64,000 bases of DNA from CAWGET01 sp963821715 (GTDB lineage Bacteria > Bacteroidota > Ignavibacteria > Ignavibacteriales > Melioribacteraceae). The notes below the pieces were generated by a model. The model made no database searches. It saw nothing but the letters and a program-made list of their open reading frames with translations, and was not told where the DNA came from. The stretch lies in assembly GCA_963821715.1 (NCBI GenBank), contig CAWGET010000001.1:248001-312000 (forward strand), read 5' to 3'. Below are positions 14,904 to 24,370 of this stretch, piece by piece (position 1 is the stretch's first letter; every line of letters begins with the position of its first letter). A program made the translations under genes and the position numbers.

Positions 14904-15893
14904 ATGCAAGAAAAAATTTCAAGAATTGAAGAAGAATTATTAAGCGAACTTAAATCCGCAAAAGATTCTAAAGATTTTGAAGAGATACGTATTAAATTTT
15001 TAGGAAGAAAAGGCGAAATAGCGCTCCTTTTTGAAGAATTTAAAACTTTCCCGAAAGAAGAAAAGCCGAAATATGGTCAGCGGCTTAACCAACTTAAAAA
15101 TCAATCTCAGCAAAAATTTGATGAATATTCCGAACAGTCGGAATCATCGGGCGATGTAATAAAAAAAAGCATCGACCTTTCACTTCCGGGGAAAAAACCC
15201 AAACTCGGAAGCCGGCATATCTTAACTCAAACTCTGAATGAAATAAACGATCTGTTCAAGTATCTGGGATTTTCTATTTACGAAGGTCCGGAGTTGGAAT
15301 CGGATTACCATAATTTTGAAGCATTAAATTTTCCGGAAGATCATCCGGCTCGCGATATGCAGGACACATTTTTTGTGAACGATGATTTTCTTCTCAGAAC
15401 GCATACTTCACCGGTTCAGATCCGATTAATGCAGAGCAAAAAGCCGCCGATACGCGCGCTTATGCCGGGAAAAGTTTACCGCAACGAAGCGCTAAGTTTC
15501 AAAAGCTACAGCCAGTTCTATCAGGTAGAAGGACTTTATGTTGACGAGAATGTAACTTTCGCGGAATTAAAAGGAACGCTTGTTTATTTTATAAAAGAAT
15601 TTTATGGCAAAGATGTCAAATTCCGATTTCGTCCGAGTTTCTTCCCGTTTACCGAGCCGAGCGCCGAAGTTGATATTTGGTGGGATCAGGGGAACGGAAA
15701 AGGAAAGTGGATGGAAATTCTCGGATGCGGAATGGTTGATCCGAATGTTCTGGAAAAAAGCGGGATCGATTCCGAAAAATTCACCGGTTACGCATTCGGA
15801 ATGGGAGTTGACAGAATAGCTTTACGGAAATATAACATAAGCGATATTAGAATTTTTTACGATAACGATTTCAGATTTCTGAAGCAATTTTAA
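14904..15893 (+). CDS. pheS: Phenylalanyl-tRNA synthetase alpha subunit
   Basis: This 329-residue protein has an N-terminal coiled-coil arm (about 1-85) for tRNA binding and a class II catalytic core. The core has GRKGEIALLFEEF near the start, then LRTHTSPVQIRLM, then YRNEALSFKSYSQFYQVEG and the motif 3 region GFAMGMGVDRIA-like (GYAFGMGVDRIALRKY). PheS forms the alpha2-beta2 enzyme with PheT, which lies 13 bases downstream. The motif set and length (typical 325-350) are complete. Confidence 0.98.
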   Translation: MQEKISRIEEELLSELKSAKDSKDFEEIRIKFLGRKGEIALLFEEFKTFPKEEKPKYGQRLNQLKNQSQQKFDEYSEQSESSGDVIKKSIDLSLPGKKPKLGSRHILTQTLNEINDLFKYLGFSIYEGPELESDYHNFEALNFPEDHPARDMQDTFFVNDDFLLRTHTSPVQIRLMQSKKPPIRALMPGKVYRNEALSFKSYSQFYQVEGLYVDENVTFAELKGTLVYFIKEFYGKDVKFRFRPSFFPFTEPSAEVDIWWDQGNGKGKWMEILGCGMVDPNVLEKSGIDSEKFTGYAFGMGVDRIALRKYNISDIRIFYDNDFRFLKQF

Positions 15894-15906
15894 TTGAGGT
15901 TTTAAA

Positions 15907-18306
15907 TTGAAAGTATCAGTTAAATGGTTAAATGATTATATAAATTTAGAAGATATTTCTTCCGACGAGATCGCGGAAAAACTTTCGCGCTCGGGTTTGG
16001 AAGTCGACGAGATCATCGATAAAAGAAAGCTTTACGAAAATTTTGTAGTCGGTTACGTTAAAGAAAAAGAGAAACATCCCAACGCCGATAAATTATCTCT
16101 ATGCAAAGTTTCCGATGGATTTGAGATTTACGATGTTATTTGCGGCGCTCCGAATGTAGAAGCCGGACAAAAAATCGCTTTCGCAAAAATTGGCGCTGTT
16201 ATGCCGAATGCTGATTTCAAAATTACAAAAGCGAAGATTCGCGGTGAATATTCTTACGGAATGATATGTTCGGAAAGCGAGCTTGGAATAAGCGACGACC
16301 ACGAAGGAATTATGGTTCTCGACGAAAATGCCGAAGAAGGAACACCGCTTGCAGAAGAACTCGGTTTGGACGATGTTACACTTGATATCGATCTTACCCC
16401 GAATCGTGCGGACGCGTTAAGTCATATCGGAGTTGCGCGCGACCTTGCAGCGCTTTATAACCGTGAAGTTGAATATCCCGAAATTGAGTTGAATGAGACT
16501 TCGGAAAAGTCAGAAGATCTTGCCAAAGTTGAAATTGAAGATGTTGAAGGATGCCCGCGATACGTTGCTAAAATTGTGAAAAATATTTCCGTAAAGGAAT
16601 CTCCCGAATGGCTTAAATCTAAGTTAATAGCAGTAGGACTCCGTCCGATAAATAATGTTGTGGATGTTACAAATTTTGTTCTTTACGAAATCGGTCAGCC
16701 GCTGCACGCATTTGATTTAGAAAAGCTGGAAGGACGTAAGATAATCGTGCGGAAAGCCGGTAGCGATGAAAAATTTACCACTCTCGATTCTAAGGAGAGA
16801 AAACTTCAGCCGGATGATTTAATGATCTGCGATGCCGAAAAACCGGTGGCTGTTGCCGGAGTTATGGGCGGCGAAAATTCCGAAGTAACAGAATCAACAA
16901 AAAATATATTGATTGAAAGCGCGTATTTTAATCCTTCGCGCGTTAGAAAAACGGCGAAACGTTTAGGGCTTTCGTCCGACGCTTCGTATAGATTTGAAAG
17001 AGGCGCCGACCCGAATATTTCTGTTTTTGCGGCAAACCGCGCCGCAAAATTGATTGCAGAATTGGGCGGTGGCGAAATAGCACAAGGAGCGATTGACGTT
17101 TATCCGAAGAAAATTGAGCCGAGAAATGTTGATGTAAGATTCGAGAGAATTAATAAGGTTTTAGGCTACGAAATATCCGCAGAATCTGTTGAACGAATTC
17201 TTGGAAAATTGGGTTTTCAAATTATTAAGAAAACTGATGAAAAATTATCCGTTTCCGTTCCTACATTCCGGCACGATATTGAACGTGAAATTGATCTGAT
17301 TGAGGAAGTTGCACGGATTTATGGCTACGATGAAATTCCGGATATTCCGAGAATTACCGTTTCGTTGGACGCAAAAGTTGATCAGCTCGAGTTTAAAAAT
17401 AATATTCGCGATTATTTAACGTCGATGGGATTTTTCGAAATAATTACAAACACGCTTCTTAAAAAAGAGAGCGCGGATTTATTCGGTAATCCGATTCCTG
17501 TTTTGAATCCCCAGACTAATGAAATGACTCATATGCGGACTTCTTTAATCCCAGGAATGCTTTCCACAATTGCAAAGAACCTAAAGGTTAAAGAAAAGAA
17601 TTTGCAGTTATTTGAGATCGGCCACGTCTTTAAACAAAAAAACAAAGACATAAAAGAGTTCGAAGATTTTTCCGAAGAAGAAAGACTTTTGGTTGCCTTA
17701 ACAGGAGACAGTTCAGAAACGGAGTGGTACGGCAAAGATAACGAGTATGATTTTTTCAATTTAAAAGGTTATATTGAATCATTATTTGAAAAAGTTCAGT
17801 TAAGAAAGTTTGAAGAAAAGTATTCATACGAAGCATCCGAAAACTTGGAATTTTCATTCGAGATAATTTCAAAAAAAGGTTCGCTAGGAAGAGGCGGGAA
17901 AGTAAGCGCCGGACTTCTGAAAAAATTTGATATTGAGCAGGATATATTTTTATTCAATATAGATCTCGAAAAATTGAAAGAAGAAAGCTCCGGGAAAAAA
18001 GAGTTTGAAAATCTTCTTAAATATCCTAAAATCATAAAAGATTTTGCTTTTATTCTTGATAAAGAGATTGAAAGCGGCGAAGTAGAAAAAGTGATACGTA
18101 AGGGAAGTTCTAAGTTATTGAAAAACATTAAGTTATTTGATATCTTTGAAAGCGATAGTTTAGGGAAAGAAAAGAAAAGTCTTGCGTTCCAATTAGAATA
18201 TTACGATACGGAACGGACCCTTACCGAAGAAGAGGTTGAAAAAGATTTTTGGAAAACTATTGAAAGAGTAAAAACAGAACTTAAGGCAGAATTGAGAGGA
18301 GCATAG
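15907..18306 (+). CDS. pheT: Phenylalanyl-tRNA synthetase beta subunit
   Basis: This 799-residue protein starts at TTG behind TTGAGGTTTTAAA. It has an N-terminal tRNA-binding (EMAP-like) domain with NADKLSLCKVSDG (about 55-70), the B3/B4 editing domain with HAFDLEKLEG (about 260), the B5 domain with VPTFRHDIEREIDLIEEVARIYGYDEIP (about 455-485) and a C-terminal ferredoxin-fold anticodon-binding domain. It edits Tyr-tRNA-Phe and stabilises the alpha subunit. The following gene begins at the base after its stop codon. Confidence 0.97.
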   Translation: MKVSVKWLNDYINLEDISSDEIAEKLSRSGLEVDEIIDKRKLYENFVVGYVKEKEKHPNADKLSLCKVSDGFEIYDVICGAPNVEAGQKIAFAKIGAVMPNADFKITKAKIRGEYSYGMICSESELGISDDHEGIMVLDENAEEGTPLAEELGLDDVTLDIDLTPNRADALSHIGVARDLAALYNREVEYPEIELNETSEKSEDLAKVEIEDVEGCPRYVAKIVKNISVKESPEWLKSKLIAVGLRPINNVVDVTNFVLYEIGQPLHAFDLEKLEGRKIIVRKAGSDEKFTTLDSKERKLQPDDLMICDAEKPVAVAGVMGGENSEVTESTKNILIESAYFNPSRVRKTAKRLGLSSDASYRFERGADPNISVFAANRAAKLIAELGGGEIAQGAIDVYPKKIEPRNVDVRFERINKVLGYEISAESVERILGKLGFQIIKKTDEKLSVSVPTFRHDIEREIDLIEEVARIYGYDEIPDIPRITVSLDAKVDQLEFKNNIRDYLTSMGFFEIITNTLLKKESADLFGNPIPVLNPQTNEMTHMRTSLIPGMLSTIAKNLKVKEKNLQLFEIGHVFKQKNKDIKEFEDFSEEERLLVALTGDSSETEWYGKDNEYDFFNLKGYIESLFEKVQLRKFEEKYSYEASENLEFSFEIISKKGSLGRGGKVSAGLLKKFDIEQDIFLFNIDLEKLKEESSGKKEFENLLKYPKIIKDFAFILDKEIESGEVEKVIRKGSSKLLKNIKLFDIFESDSLGKEKKSLAFQLEYYDTERTLTEEEVEKDFWKTIERVKTELKAELRGA

Positions 18307-18606
18307 TTGAGCGAAACTTCAAAATATACTCAATTTTTAGAAGAACTGAATTCGTTGGAAAAGCAGATTTACACTTACGTTCAAAAAAACAACGAATTGC
18401 TTTTGGAAAAAGAAGAAACTGAAAAAGAAGCGGTTTCCTTAAGGAAAGAAAACGAAGTTTTAAAGTTAAAAAACGAAGAATTAGAAGAAAAGTTAGAAAA
18501 AGGCGCGAGCGGTATGTTGGACGGAATGGATTCCGAAGAACGCGCAGCCTTAAAATCAAAGTTAGATAGACTAATTAATAAAATAGATTATCATATAGGC
18601 TCTTAA
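18307..18606 (+). CDS. Small coiled-coil protein, ZapB-like
   Basis: This 99-residue protein starts at TTG directly after the pheT stop. It is almost wholly predicted coiled coil (about 10-65: SLEKQIYTYVQKNNELLLEK and similar heptads with Leu and Glu), then a short helix LDGMDSEERAALKSKLDRLINKIDYHIGS. Coiled-coil genes in this position, between pheT and zapA, are common in Bacteroidota-type genomes. A division role is suggested by the zapA neighbour and the ZapB-like size, but sequence alone does not prove it. Confidence 0.75.
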   Translation: MSETSKYTQFLEELNSLEKQIYTYVQKNNELLLEKEETEKEAVSLRKENEVLKLKNEELEEKLEKGASGMLDGMDSEERAALKSKLDRLINKIDYHIGS

Positions 18607-18647
18607 ATATTATTGTTATAATATGATGAAACAGAAAACGCAACATT

Positions 18648-18947
18648 ATGGTAGATAAAAAGAAGCTTAAAATAAAGATTTTCGACAAAGAATACTCGTT
18701 ATTAGTAGAAAATGAAGAGATTGCAAAAGAATTGGCGGAATATGTTGATTCAGTTATGGATGAAACGAAAAGAGATTTACCTAATCAATCGACTGAGACC
18801 ATAGCCGTAATTGCGTCATTGAATATAGCGTACGATTTATTTGTTGAAAAGAACAAATTCAGAGAATTTAGTATTCAGGCAGTAGATAAAATGAAAAAGA
18901 TTAAGCTTCTTATAAACACTTCTTCTACCGTTTCTGCTTCATCATAA
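18648..18947 (+). CDS. zapA: Cell-division protein ZapA
   Basis: This 99-residue protein starts MVDKKKLKIKIFDKEYSLLV, the beta-hairpin-containing N-terminal globular domain of ZapA, and continues with ELAEYVDSVMDETKRDLPNQSTETIAVIASLNIAYDLF, the family's core helix. ZapA binds and cross-links FtsZ filaments at midcell as a tetramer. The gene stands between the coiled-coil gene and a structured RNA region. The pheT-coiled coil-zapA-RNA-rny order is syntenic with other members of the phylum as I recall it. Confidence 0.9.
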   Translation: MVDKKKLKIKIFDKEYSLLVENEEIAKELAEYVDSVMDETKRDLPNQSTETIAVIASLNIAYDLFVEKNKFREFSIQAVDKMKKIKLLINTSSTVSASS

Positions 18948-18953
18948 ATTATT

Positions 18954-19148
18954 TAGCCGCGCTGTCAATTAATTTAATGAAGAACTAACACCATTAAATT
19001 AGGATTATTGACTTACGGCGTGTATTACAGGCCTCATCCTTCGGGATTATTCTCCTTTGGAGAATAACAGAGGAAGTAAAAAGCGTCGGGCAATTTTCCG
19101 CATTGCTTAGAGAGAGTTCTTCTCTAACTGATTGGCAGTGTCGGCAAT
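18954..19148 (+). ncRNA. ssrS: Candidate 6S RNA
   Basis: The roughly 195-base region between zapA and rny folds into a 6S-like layout. A closing helix pairs 18956-18967 with 19133-19145 (GCCG / CGGC, then CGCTGTCA / TGGCAGTG with two wobbles and one bulge). A long apical arm pairs CGGCG near 19016-19020 with CGTCG at 19084-19088, then TTAC / GTAA, CCTC / GAGG, and a 9-bp TTATTCTCC / GGAGAATAA cap. The single-stranded sides form the central bubble, with side hairpins at 18970-19001 and about 19107-19128. 6S RNA binds the RNA-polymerase holoenzyme by mimicking an open promoter. The zapA neighbour is its classic location. No covariance search was done, so this is inference. Confidence 0.6.
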
Positions 19149-19172
19149 ATTTATGGCTCATTTGGAGGAGAC

Positions 19173-20741
19173 ATGGAATTGGACCCGATTCTTTTTATAC
19201 TTATAGCTCTTATAGTTTTAGCGGTTGTTTTTTATCTCGGCTGGATCATAAATTCTAAACTCGGAAGAAATTCTCTTGCCGGTGCAAAAGAATCAGCGGA
19301 AAAAATTATCCAAGACGCGGAAAAAGAAGCCAAAAGCATTAAAAGAGAAAAACTTTTAGAAGTTAAGGATGAATGGTTAAAAAAGAAACAAGAATTTGAT
19401 AATGAAGTAAATAATAAACGGCAAAAGCAGCAGAATTACGAAAAACAATTATCGCAGCGCGAAGAAAATATTGAAAAGAAATACGACCTTATTACCCGGA
19501 AGGAAAAGGAAAATAAGAGCTTAGAAAAAGAATTAAGTGTTAGCAGAGAAGAAATAGGCAAAAAGCACGAAAATCTGGATAATCTTATCCGCGAGCAAAA
19601 TATTCGTCTGGAAAAAACCGCAGGTTTAACAGCCGAAGAGGCGAAGAAAATGCTTATGGAAAATATGAAAGATAAGGCAAAAACTGACGCTTCCCAATCT
19701 TTGAAAGAGATAAGAGACCAGGCAAAAGTTGAAGCAAAAAAAGAAGCTCAGAAAATTGTAGTTCAAGCTATTCAAAGAACCGCTGTTGACCATTCGGTAG
19801 AAACCACTGTTTCGGTTGTGCAAATTCAGAATGACGAAATGAAAGGAAGAATAATTGGGCGCGAAGGAAGAAACATCCGCGCGTTTGAATCCTGCACCGG
19901 TGTTGACGTAATTGTTGACGATACTCCGGAAGCGGTTATTCTGTCTGCATTCGATCAATTCCGGCGCGAAGTTGCGCGTATCTCTTTGGAAAAACTAATC
20001 TCAGACGGAAGAATTCATCCGGCAAGAATTGAAGAAGTTGTAGCTAAAGTTAAAGCGGAATTGGAAGAAGAAGTTATAAAAGAAGGTGAAAATACATTAA
20101 TCCAACTTGGACTTCACGGAGTCCATTCGGAAATAGTGAAGCATATCGGAAGAATGAAATACCGCTCAAGCTACGGACAGAATTTGCTTCAGCACAGTAT
20201 TGAAGTTGCTTATCTAACCGGAATTATGGCCGCCGATCTCGGTTTCGACACGAATGTTGCAAAACGCGCGGGACTTATGCACGATATTGGTAAAACCGTT
20301 GATAAAAGTATTGAAGGGCCTCACGCGCTTCTCGGATATGAACTTGCCAAACGCTACAAAGAGCATCCGATAGTTGTGAACGCAATTGGAAGTCACCACG
20401 AAGATATTGAAATGGAACATCCAATTTCTGCTCTGGTTCAGGCGGCGGATGCAATTAGCGGCGCGAGACCAGGGGCTAGACGGGAGCCGTTGGAAAGTTA
20501 TGTTAAGAGATTGGAAAATCTGGAAAATCTTGCTAAATCTTTTGAAGGTGTTGCAAACACTTACGCGATTCAGGCGGGAAGAGAGATTCGGGTTGTTGTT
20601 GAACCGGATAAAGTGGACGATAATTTTTCCGATACTTTGGCTTACGATATCGCGCAGAAAATTCAGGATGAAATGGAATATCCGGGTCAGGTAAAAGTAA
20701 CCGTGATAAGAGAAGTTAGAAAAGTGGCATACGCGAAGTAA
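19173..20741 (+). CDS. rny: Ribonuclease Y
   Basis: This 522-residue protein has an N-terminal membrane helix (about 5-25), a long coiled coil (about 30-200), a KH RNA-binding domain with GRIIGREGRN (225-234) and an HD phosphohydrolase domain with GLMHDIGKTVD (His370-Asp371) and GSHHEDIEMEHP. It is an inner-membrane endoribonuclease that starts mRNA decay. The ATG follows TTGGAGGAGAC, a strong ribosome-binding site. Length and motif order match the family. A terminator follows at 20806-20842. Confidence 0.96.
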   Translation: MELDPILFILIALIVLAVVFYLGWIINSKLGRNSLAGAKESAEKIIQDAEKEAKSIKREKLLEVKDEWLKKKQEFDNEVNNKRQKQQNYEKQLSQREENIEKKYDLITRKEKENKSLEKELSVSREEIGKKHENLDNLIREQNIRLEKTAGLTAEEAKKMLMENMKDKAKTDASQSLKEIRDQAKVEAKKEAQKIVVQAIQRTAVDHSVETTVSVVQIQNDEMKGRIIGREGRNIRAFESCTGVDVIVDDTPEAVILSAFDQFRREVARISLEKLISDGRIHPARIEEVVAKVKAELEEEVIKEGENTLIQLGLHGVHSEIVKHIGRMKYRSSYGQNLLQHSIEVAYLTGIMAADLGFDTNVAKRAGLMHDIGKTVDKSIEGPHALLGYELAKRYKEHPIVVNAIGSHHEDIEMEHPISALVQAADAISGARPGARREPLESYVKRLENLENLAKSFEGVANTYAIQAGREIRVVVEPDKVDDNFSDTLAYDIAQKIQDEMEYPGQVKVTVIREVRKVAYAK

Positions 20742-20805
20742 GTTTCCAAGGGGAAATGTCAAACGTCAAACGTGAGACACTATTCACTTAAATAATCTTT
20801 AATCT

Positions 20806-20842
20806 AAAACCCGATTTCATTAATTTGGAACCGGGTTTTTTA
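20806..20842 (+). terminator. Rho-independent terminator after rny
   Basis: AAAACCCG (20806-20813) pairs with CGGGTTTT (20832-20839), followed by TTATT. It lies 64 bases after the rny stop and 14 bases before coaE. Confidence 0.7.
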
Positions 20843-20856
20843 TTACAGGAAAAAAT

Positions 20857-21453
20857 ATGAAAAAAATTAGAGTCGGGATAACCGGCGGAATTGGAACGGG
20901 CAAGTCTCTCTTTTCTTCTTTTATGGAAGAAAAGGGTTACCATGTAATTATAGCAGACGAGATTTCAAAAAAGGTAATGAATGAAAATGCGCAGTTAAAA
21001 GAGAAAATAATCGCAGAATTTGGCAGCGGTTCTTATCGCGAAGAAAAGCTGGATAGAAAGTATCTGGCTCAGAAAGTGTTTACGAATCTTGAAAAATTGA
21101 AAAAAATAAACTCGCTCGTTCATCCGCCAACCATTGAAGAAATAAAGCGGCAGATGAATGAAGCGTTGAAGAGTAAAAAATTAGTGTTTGTAGAATCGGC
21201 AATAATTTACGATGTAAAAATAGAATCCTTATTTGATTACATAATATTGCTTACTTCCTCCAATGAGAACAAAATTAAAAGAATAACTAAGCGCGATAAC
21301 TCGAATAGAGAAGACGTAGAAAGAAGAATTTCTAATCAATTACCGGATAACGCTAAAAAAGGAAAGGCCGATTTTGTAATTGAGAATGACGGAACCGAAA
21401 CGGAATTAAAAAATAAAGCAGAGTTTGTCTTATCCATTCTTAAGCAGATGTGA
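20857..21453 (+). CDS. coaE: Dephospho-CoA kinase
   Basis: This 198-residue P-loop kinase has GITGGIGTGKSLFS near residues 8-21 and the family segment IADEISKKVM (about 32-41). It catalyses the last step of coenzyme A synthesis, phosphorylating dephospho-CoA with ATP. The DxxxR-type lid region is present around ITKRDNSNREDVERRISNQL. Length is typical (about 200). It follows rny on the same strand but behind a terminator, so it may have its own promoter. Confidence 0.93.
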   Translation: MKKIRVGITGGIGTGKSLFSSFMEEKGYHVIIADEISKKVMNENAQLKEKIIAEFGSGSYREEKLDRKYLAQKVFTNLEKLKKINSLVHPPTIEEIKRQMNEALKSKKLVFVESAIIYDVKIESLFDYIILLTSSNENKIKRITKRDNSNREDVERRISNQLPDNAKKGKADFVIENDGTETELKNKAEFVLSILKQM

Positions 21454-21603
21454 TTTGGGAATAGAGGATACTGAGAGAGGGGGAATGCTGAGCTTTTTAA
21501 GTATCATAGATTTTCACAGATTATTCCCCGGATTCTTACGGAATTAGATATAACCAGATTACAAAACTGTTTTACATCCATTCATTGTTTGTATCATATT
21601 CGA

Positions 21604-21627
21604 AAGGACAGGGCGCGACCTGTCCTT
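21604..21627. terminator. Palindrome between coaE and cydB
   Basis: AAGGACAGG (21604-21612) pairs perfectly with CCTGTCCTT (21619-21627) around a 6-base loop GCGCGA. It lies in the convergent gap between coaE (+) and cydB (-) and could terminate both, although it lacks a long U-run. It may also be a dispersed repeat. Confidence 0.55.
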
Positions 21628-21665
21628 GTAAGTAAAATATCTTGAAAAAATCTTACTGGTAACCC

Positions 21666-22694
21666 TTAATAACTCATAGAATCTAACTTTACTTTCCCCC
21701 GGAATATCCAATAAATACTTACTGTATATGTAAGTACCAACGGAATTCCGATTATCGCAATAGTGAGCATTACCTGCAAAGTTTTAACAGAAGATGACGC
21801 GTTGTATGCAGTCAAGCTATTTTCTGGATTTGGGAATGAATAAACCAGGTTCGGAAATAGGCCTATTGCAAAGAGAGCGAGCAAAGCAGCAATACTTGCG
21901 CAGGATGAGAGGAAAGCCCTGAATTCTCTTCCGTGATAAATTTCCCGGGGAATGTTTGCGATTGCGAGCATATTTAACAGAGCCACAATAAACAAGCCCG
22001 GATAATCTTTGAATTGATCTATCATATGCGGATAGTAAATTAATGTTACCATCGTCGTGGTAACATAAGCGATTACAAAAAATATGATTGTGTTGTTTAC
22101 CCAGCTTTTTAATTTCGTCTGAAGCTCTCCTTCGGTTTTCATAACGCCATAGATTGCTCCGTGCATCATAAAAAGGGCTATAGTTGTTACGCCAACCAAA
22201 ATTGGATAAGGTTTAAGTAAGCTTAAAAACGATCCGGCGTATTCTCCTTGAGCATCAAGCGGAACTCCGGCAATGATATTTCCGAGAGCTACTCCCATAA
22301 GAAGCGCGATTACAATGCTGGAAACGCTGAACGCGGTATCCCAAGCTCCGCGCCATTTTGCGGACTCCCGCTTACTTCTAAATTCAATTCCAACCGCGCG
22401 GAAAATTAATACAAAGAGGAGGAGCATAAAAGCGGTGTAAAATCCCGAAAAGACCGTCGCATAAACTTCGGGAAACGCGGCGAATAATGCTCCGCCCGCA
22501 GTTACAAGCCATACTTCATTTCCGTCCCAAACCGGTCCGATAGAATTAATCATTATTCTTCTGTTTTCATCTCCTTTAACGAAGAGATGTAATGCTCCGA
22601 CTCCAAGGTCAAAACCATCTAAAATAGCGTAGCCCGCCAGTAAAACTCCCACTAATATAAACCAGGTTATATGAAGATCAAATCCAAATTCCAT
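21666..22694 (-). CDS. cydB: Cytochrome bd oxidase subunit II
   Basis: This 342-residue integral membrane protein has eight to nine predicted helices. It starts MEFGFDLHITWFILVGVLLAGYAILDGFDLGVG, the conserved CydB N-terminus, and has GPVWDGNEVWLVTAGGALFAAFP in the second helix region. CydB pairs with CydA in the quinol oxidase that reduces O2 at low concentration without pumping protons. It directly follows cydA with a one-base overlap. I saw no CydX-like small gene after it. Confidence 0.96.
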   Translation of the reverse strand: MEFGFDLHITWFILVGVLLAGYAILDGFDLGVGALHLFVKGDENRRIMINSIGPVWDGNEVWLVTAGGALFAAFPEVYATVFSGFYTAFMLLLFVLIFRAVGIEFRSKRESAKWRGAWDTAFSVSSIVIALLMGVALGNIIAGVPLDAQGEYAGSFLSLLKPYPILVGVTTIALFMMHGAIYGVMKTEGELQTKLKSWVNNTIIFFVIAYVTTTMVTLIYYPHMIDQFKDYPGLFIVALLNMLAIANIPREIYHGREFRAFLSSCASIAALLALFAIGLFPNLVYSFPNPENSLTAYNASSSVKTLQVMLTIAIIGIPLVLTYTVSIYWIFRGKVKLDSMSY

Positions 22695-24103
22695 TATTTT
22701 TCTCCCGGATTATTTTTGTTTTTCATAAATGTTGGTCTTTCCAAAATTCTTTTTTGTCTTTGATATTCTGAACGAATTTCTTCCGGAATATCCGGACCTA
22801 ATTTTATTTTTTCATTGAGGAGATAGATGAACAGAACAAAAAGCAATAAATAAATAAAGGTAAAAAGAATTATTGAAAATATTATCTGACCAGAATTAAC
22901 TACTACCGATGCCGCTTCCGAGGTTCGCATCAAACCGTAAACTATCCAGGGCTGTCTTCCAATTTCCGCTGTAGCCCATCCAACCTGATTAGCAATTTGT
23001 GGTCCGAGTACGGCGAATACAAATATCCACAAAAGCCATTTTTGTTTTACTAAAGTCTGCTTATAGATGTAAAATAATCCAAGAAAACTGATCATTATCA
23101 GAGTGAAGCCGATAGCGACCATTAAGTGATATGTTTGAAATACAATGTTCACCGGAGGAAGATCTTCCGGTTTGAATGCGTTCAATCCTTTTACGGGAGC
23201 TTCGGAATCTCCGTAAATTAAATAACTGAGCATTCCGGGAAGGGCGACTCCAAATTTTACTTCTTTCGTATTTTCATCCACCCAACCGAACAAACTTAAA
23301 TTTGCGGGAGCAAGGGAATCATAGTGCGCTTCTATTGCTGCTAATTTTTCCGGCTGATTTTCCGCAATACCCACAGCGCTTTGATGACCGGTAAATAATT
23401 GTAGAAGAGAAGCTACAACGGCAACAAGTAGTGCAATTTTCATCGACTCGCGTGCGAATTCATAATGCTTTTTCTTAAGAACGTAATAAGCACTTACACT
23501 TAGAACCAAAAAAGCGCCTGTTAACCAGGCAGCCGATAATGTGTGGGTTAATCTATCTATGGACGAGGGGTTCAGCACCATTTCCCAGAAACTTGTAACT
23601 TCCGCCCGGGCATTTATTCCTTCACCAACAATGTGAAATCCTGCAGGAGTCTGCATCCAGGAATTTGCAACAACAATCCATATAGCGCTAAAAGTAGCGC
23701 CAAATGCTACCATTATTGTTGAGAAAAAATGAACCTTAGGGCTCACCTTATCCCATCCGAAAACAAGAACCGCGAGGAATCCCGATTCGAGGAAGAAGGC
23801 GAAAATACCTTCCGCTGCCAAAGCGCTGCCAAAAACATCTCCTACATACCTGGAATAATTGGACCAGTTAGTGCCGAATTGAAATTCCATTACAATACCG
23901 GTGGCAACTCCGATAGCAAAAATTAACGCGAATATTTTTACCCAGAATCGGGTAATTTTTTCGTAAATGGGATTTTTTGTTTTTAGATATGCTCCTTCCA
24001 TAAAAACTAAAATTAAACCGAGTCCAATACTGAAAGGGGGAAAAATATAATGAAAGCCGATAGTGAGAGCAAATTGTAAACGGGCGAGAAATGAGGCATC
24101 CAT
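22694..24103 (-). CDS. cydA: Cytochrome bd oxidase subunit I
   Basis: This 469-residue subunit begins MDASFLARLQFALTIGFHYIFPP, with His18 as the axial heme b595 ligand position seen in the family. It has the GRQPW motif in the later half (EIGRQPWIVYGLMRT) and about nine helices. The length and absence of a long insertion indicate a short quinol-binding Q-loop type. It carries the three hemes and reduces O2 to water, giving high-affinity respiration. It is cotranscribed with cydB on the minus strand. Upstream (24104-24292) is AT-rich with no confident promoter. Confidence 0.96.
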   Translation of the reverse strand: MDASFLARLQFALTIGFHYIFPPFSIGLGLILVFMEGAYLKTKNPIYEKITRFWVKIFALIFAIGVATGIVMEFQFGTNWSNYSRYVGDVFGSALAAEGIFAFFLESGFLAVLVFGWDKVSPKVHFFSTIMVAFGATFSAIWIVVANSWMQTPAGFHIVGEGINARAEVTSFWEMVLNPSSIDRLTHTLSAAWLTGAFLVLSVSAYYVLKKKHYEFARESMKIALLVAVVASLLQLFTGHQSAVGIAENQPEKLAAIEAHYDSLAPANLSLFGWVDENTKEVKFGVALPGMLSYLIYGDSEAPVKGLNAFKPEDLPPVNIVFQTYHLMVAIGFTLIMISFLGLFYIYKQTLVKQKWLLWIFVFAVLGPQIANQVGWATAEIGRQPWIVYGLMRTSEAASVVVNSGQIIFSIILFTFIYLLLFVLFIYLLNEKIKLGPDIPEEIRSEYQRQKRILERPTFMKNKNNPGEK

Positions 24104-24292
24104 AAATCCTCTGCATTTATTTTATTGCGAAAATTTGTTGCTTCAAATAAAGCAAAAAAAAGCATTAAAAAAAAGATATTATGTAAAAGTTATCTCTATT
24201 AATATCAAAATGCCTTAGAAAGTTGCGCAAGTTGGCATAAAGTTTTCTAGAGAATTTCTTTATGAATTTTGGCTAAAAATCAATTTTTTTGG

Positions 24293-24311
24293 CCTGCCCA
24301 CTGCAGGCAGG
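24293..24311. repeat. Intergenic palindrome
   Basis: CCTGCC and GGCAGG surround the 7-base loop CACTGCA, between the response-regulator and cydA genes. There is a T-run on the upstream side of the plus strand. It resembles a dispersed REP-like hairpin rather than a clear terminator. Confidence 0.5.
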
Positions 24312-24370
24312 TATTTTGGCAATGTCCCACTGCTAAATTAAACAACAGTTTAGAAAACAGGTTTTACGTT

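Noticed and set aside
20214..20762. 182-codon minus-strand frame
   Set aside because: It lies entirely opposite the conserved catalytic part of rny, and its product has no recognisable domain.
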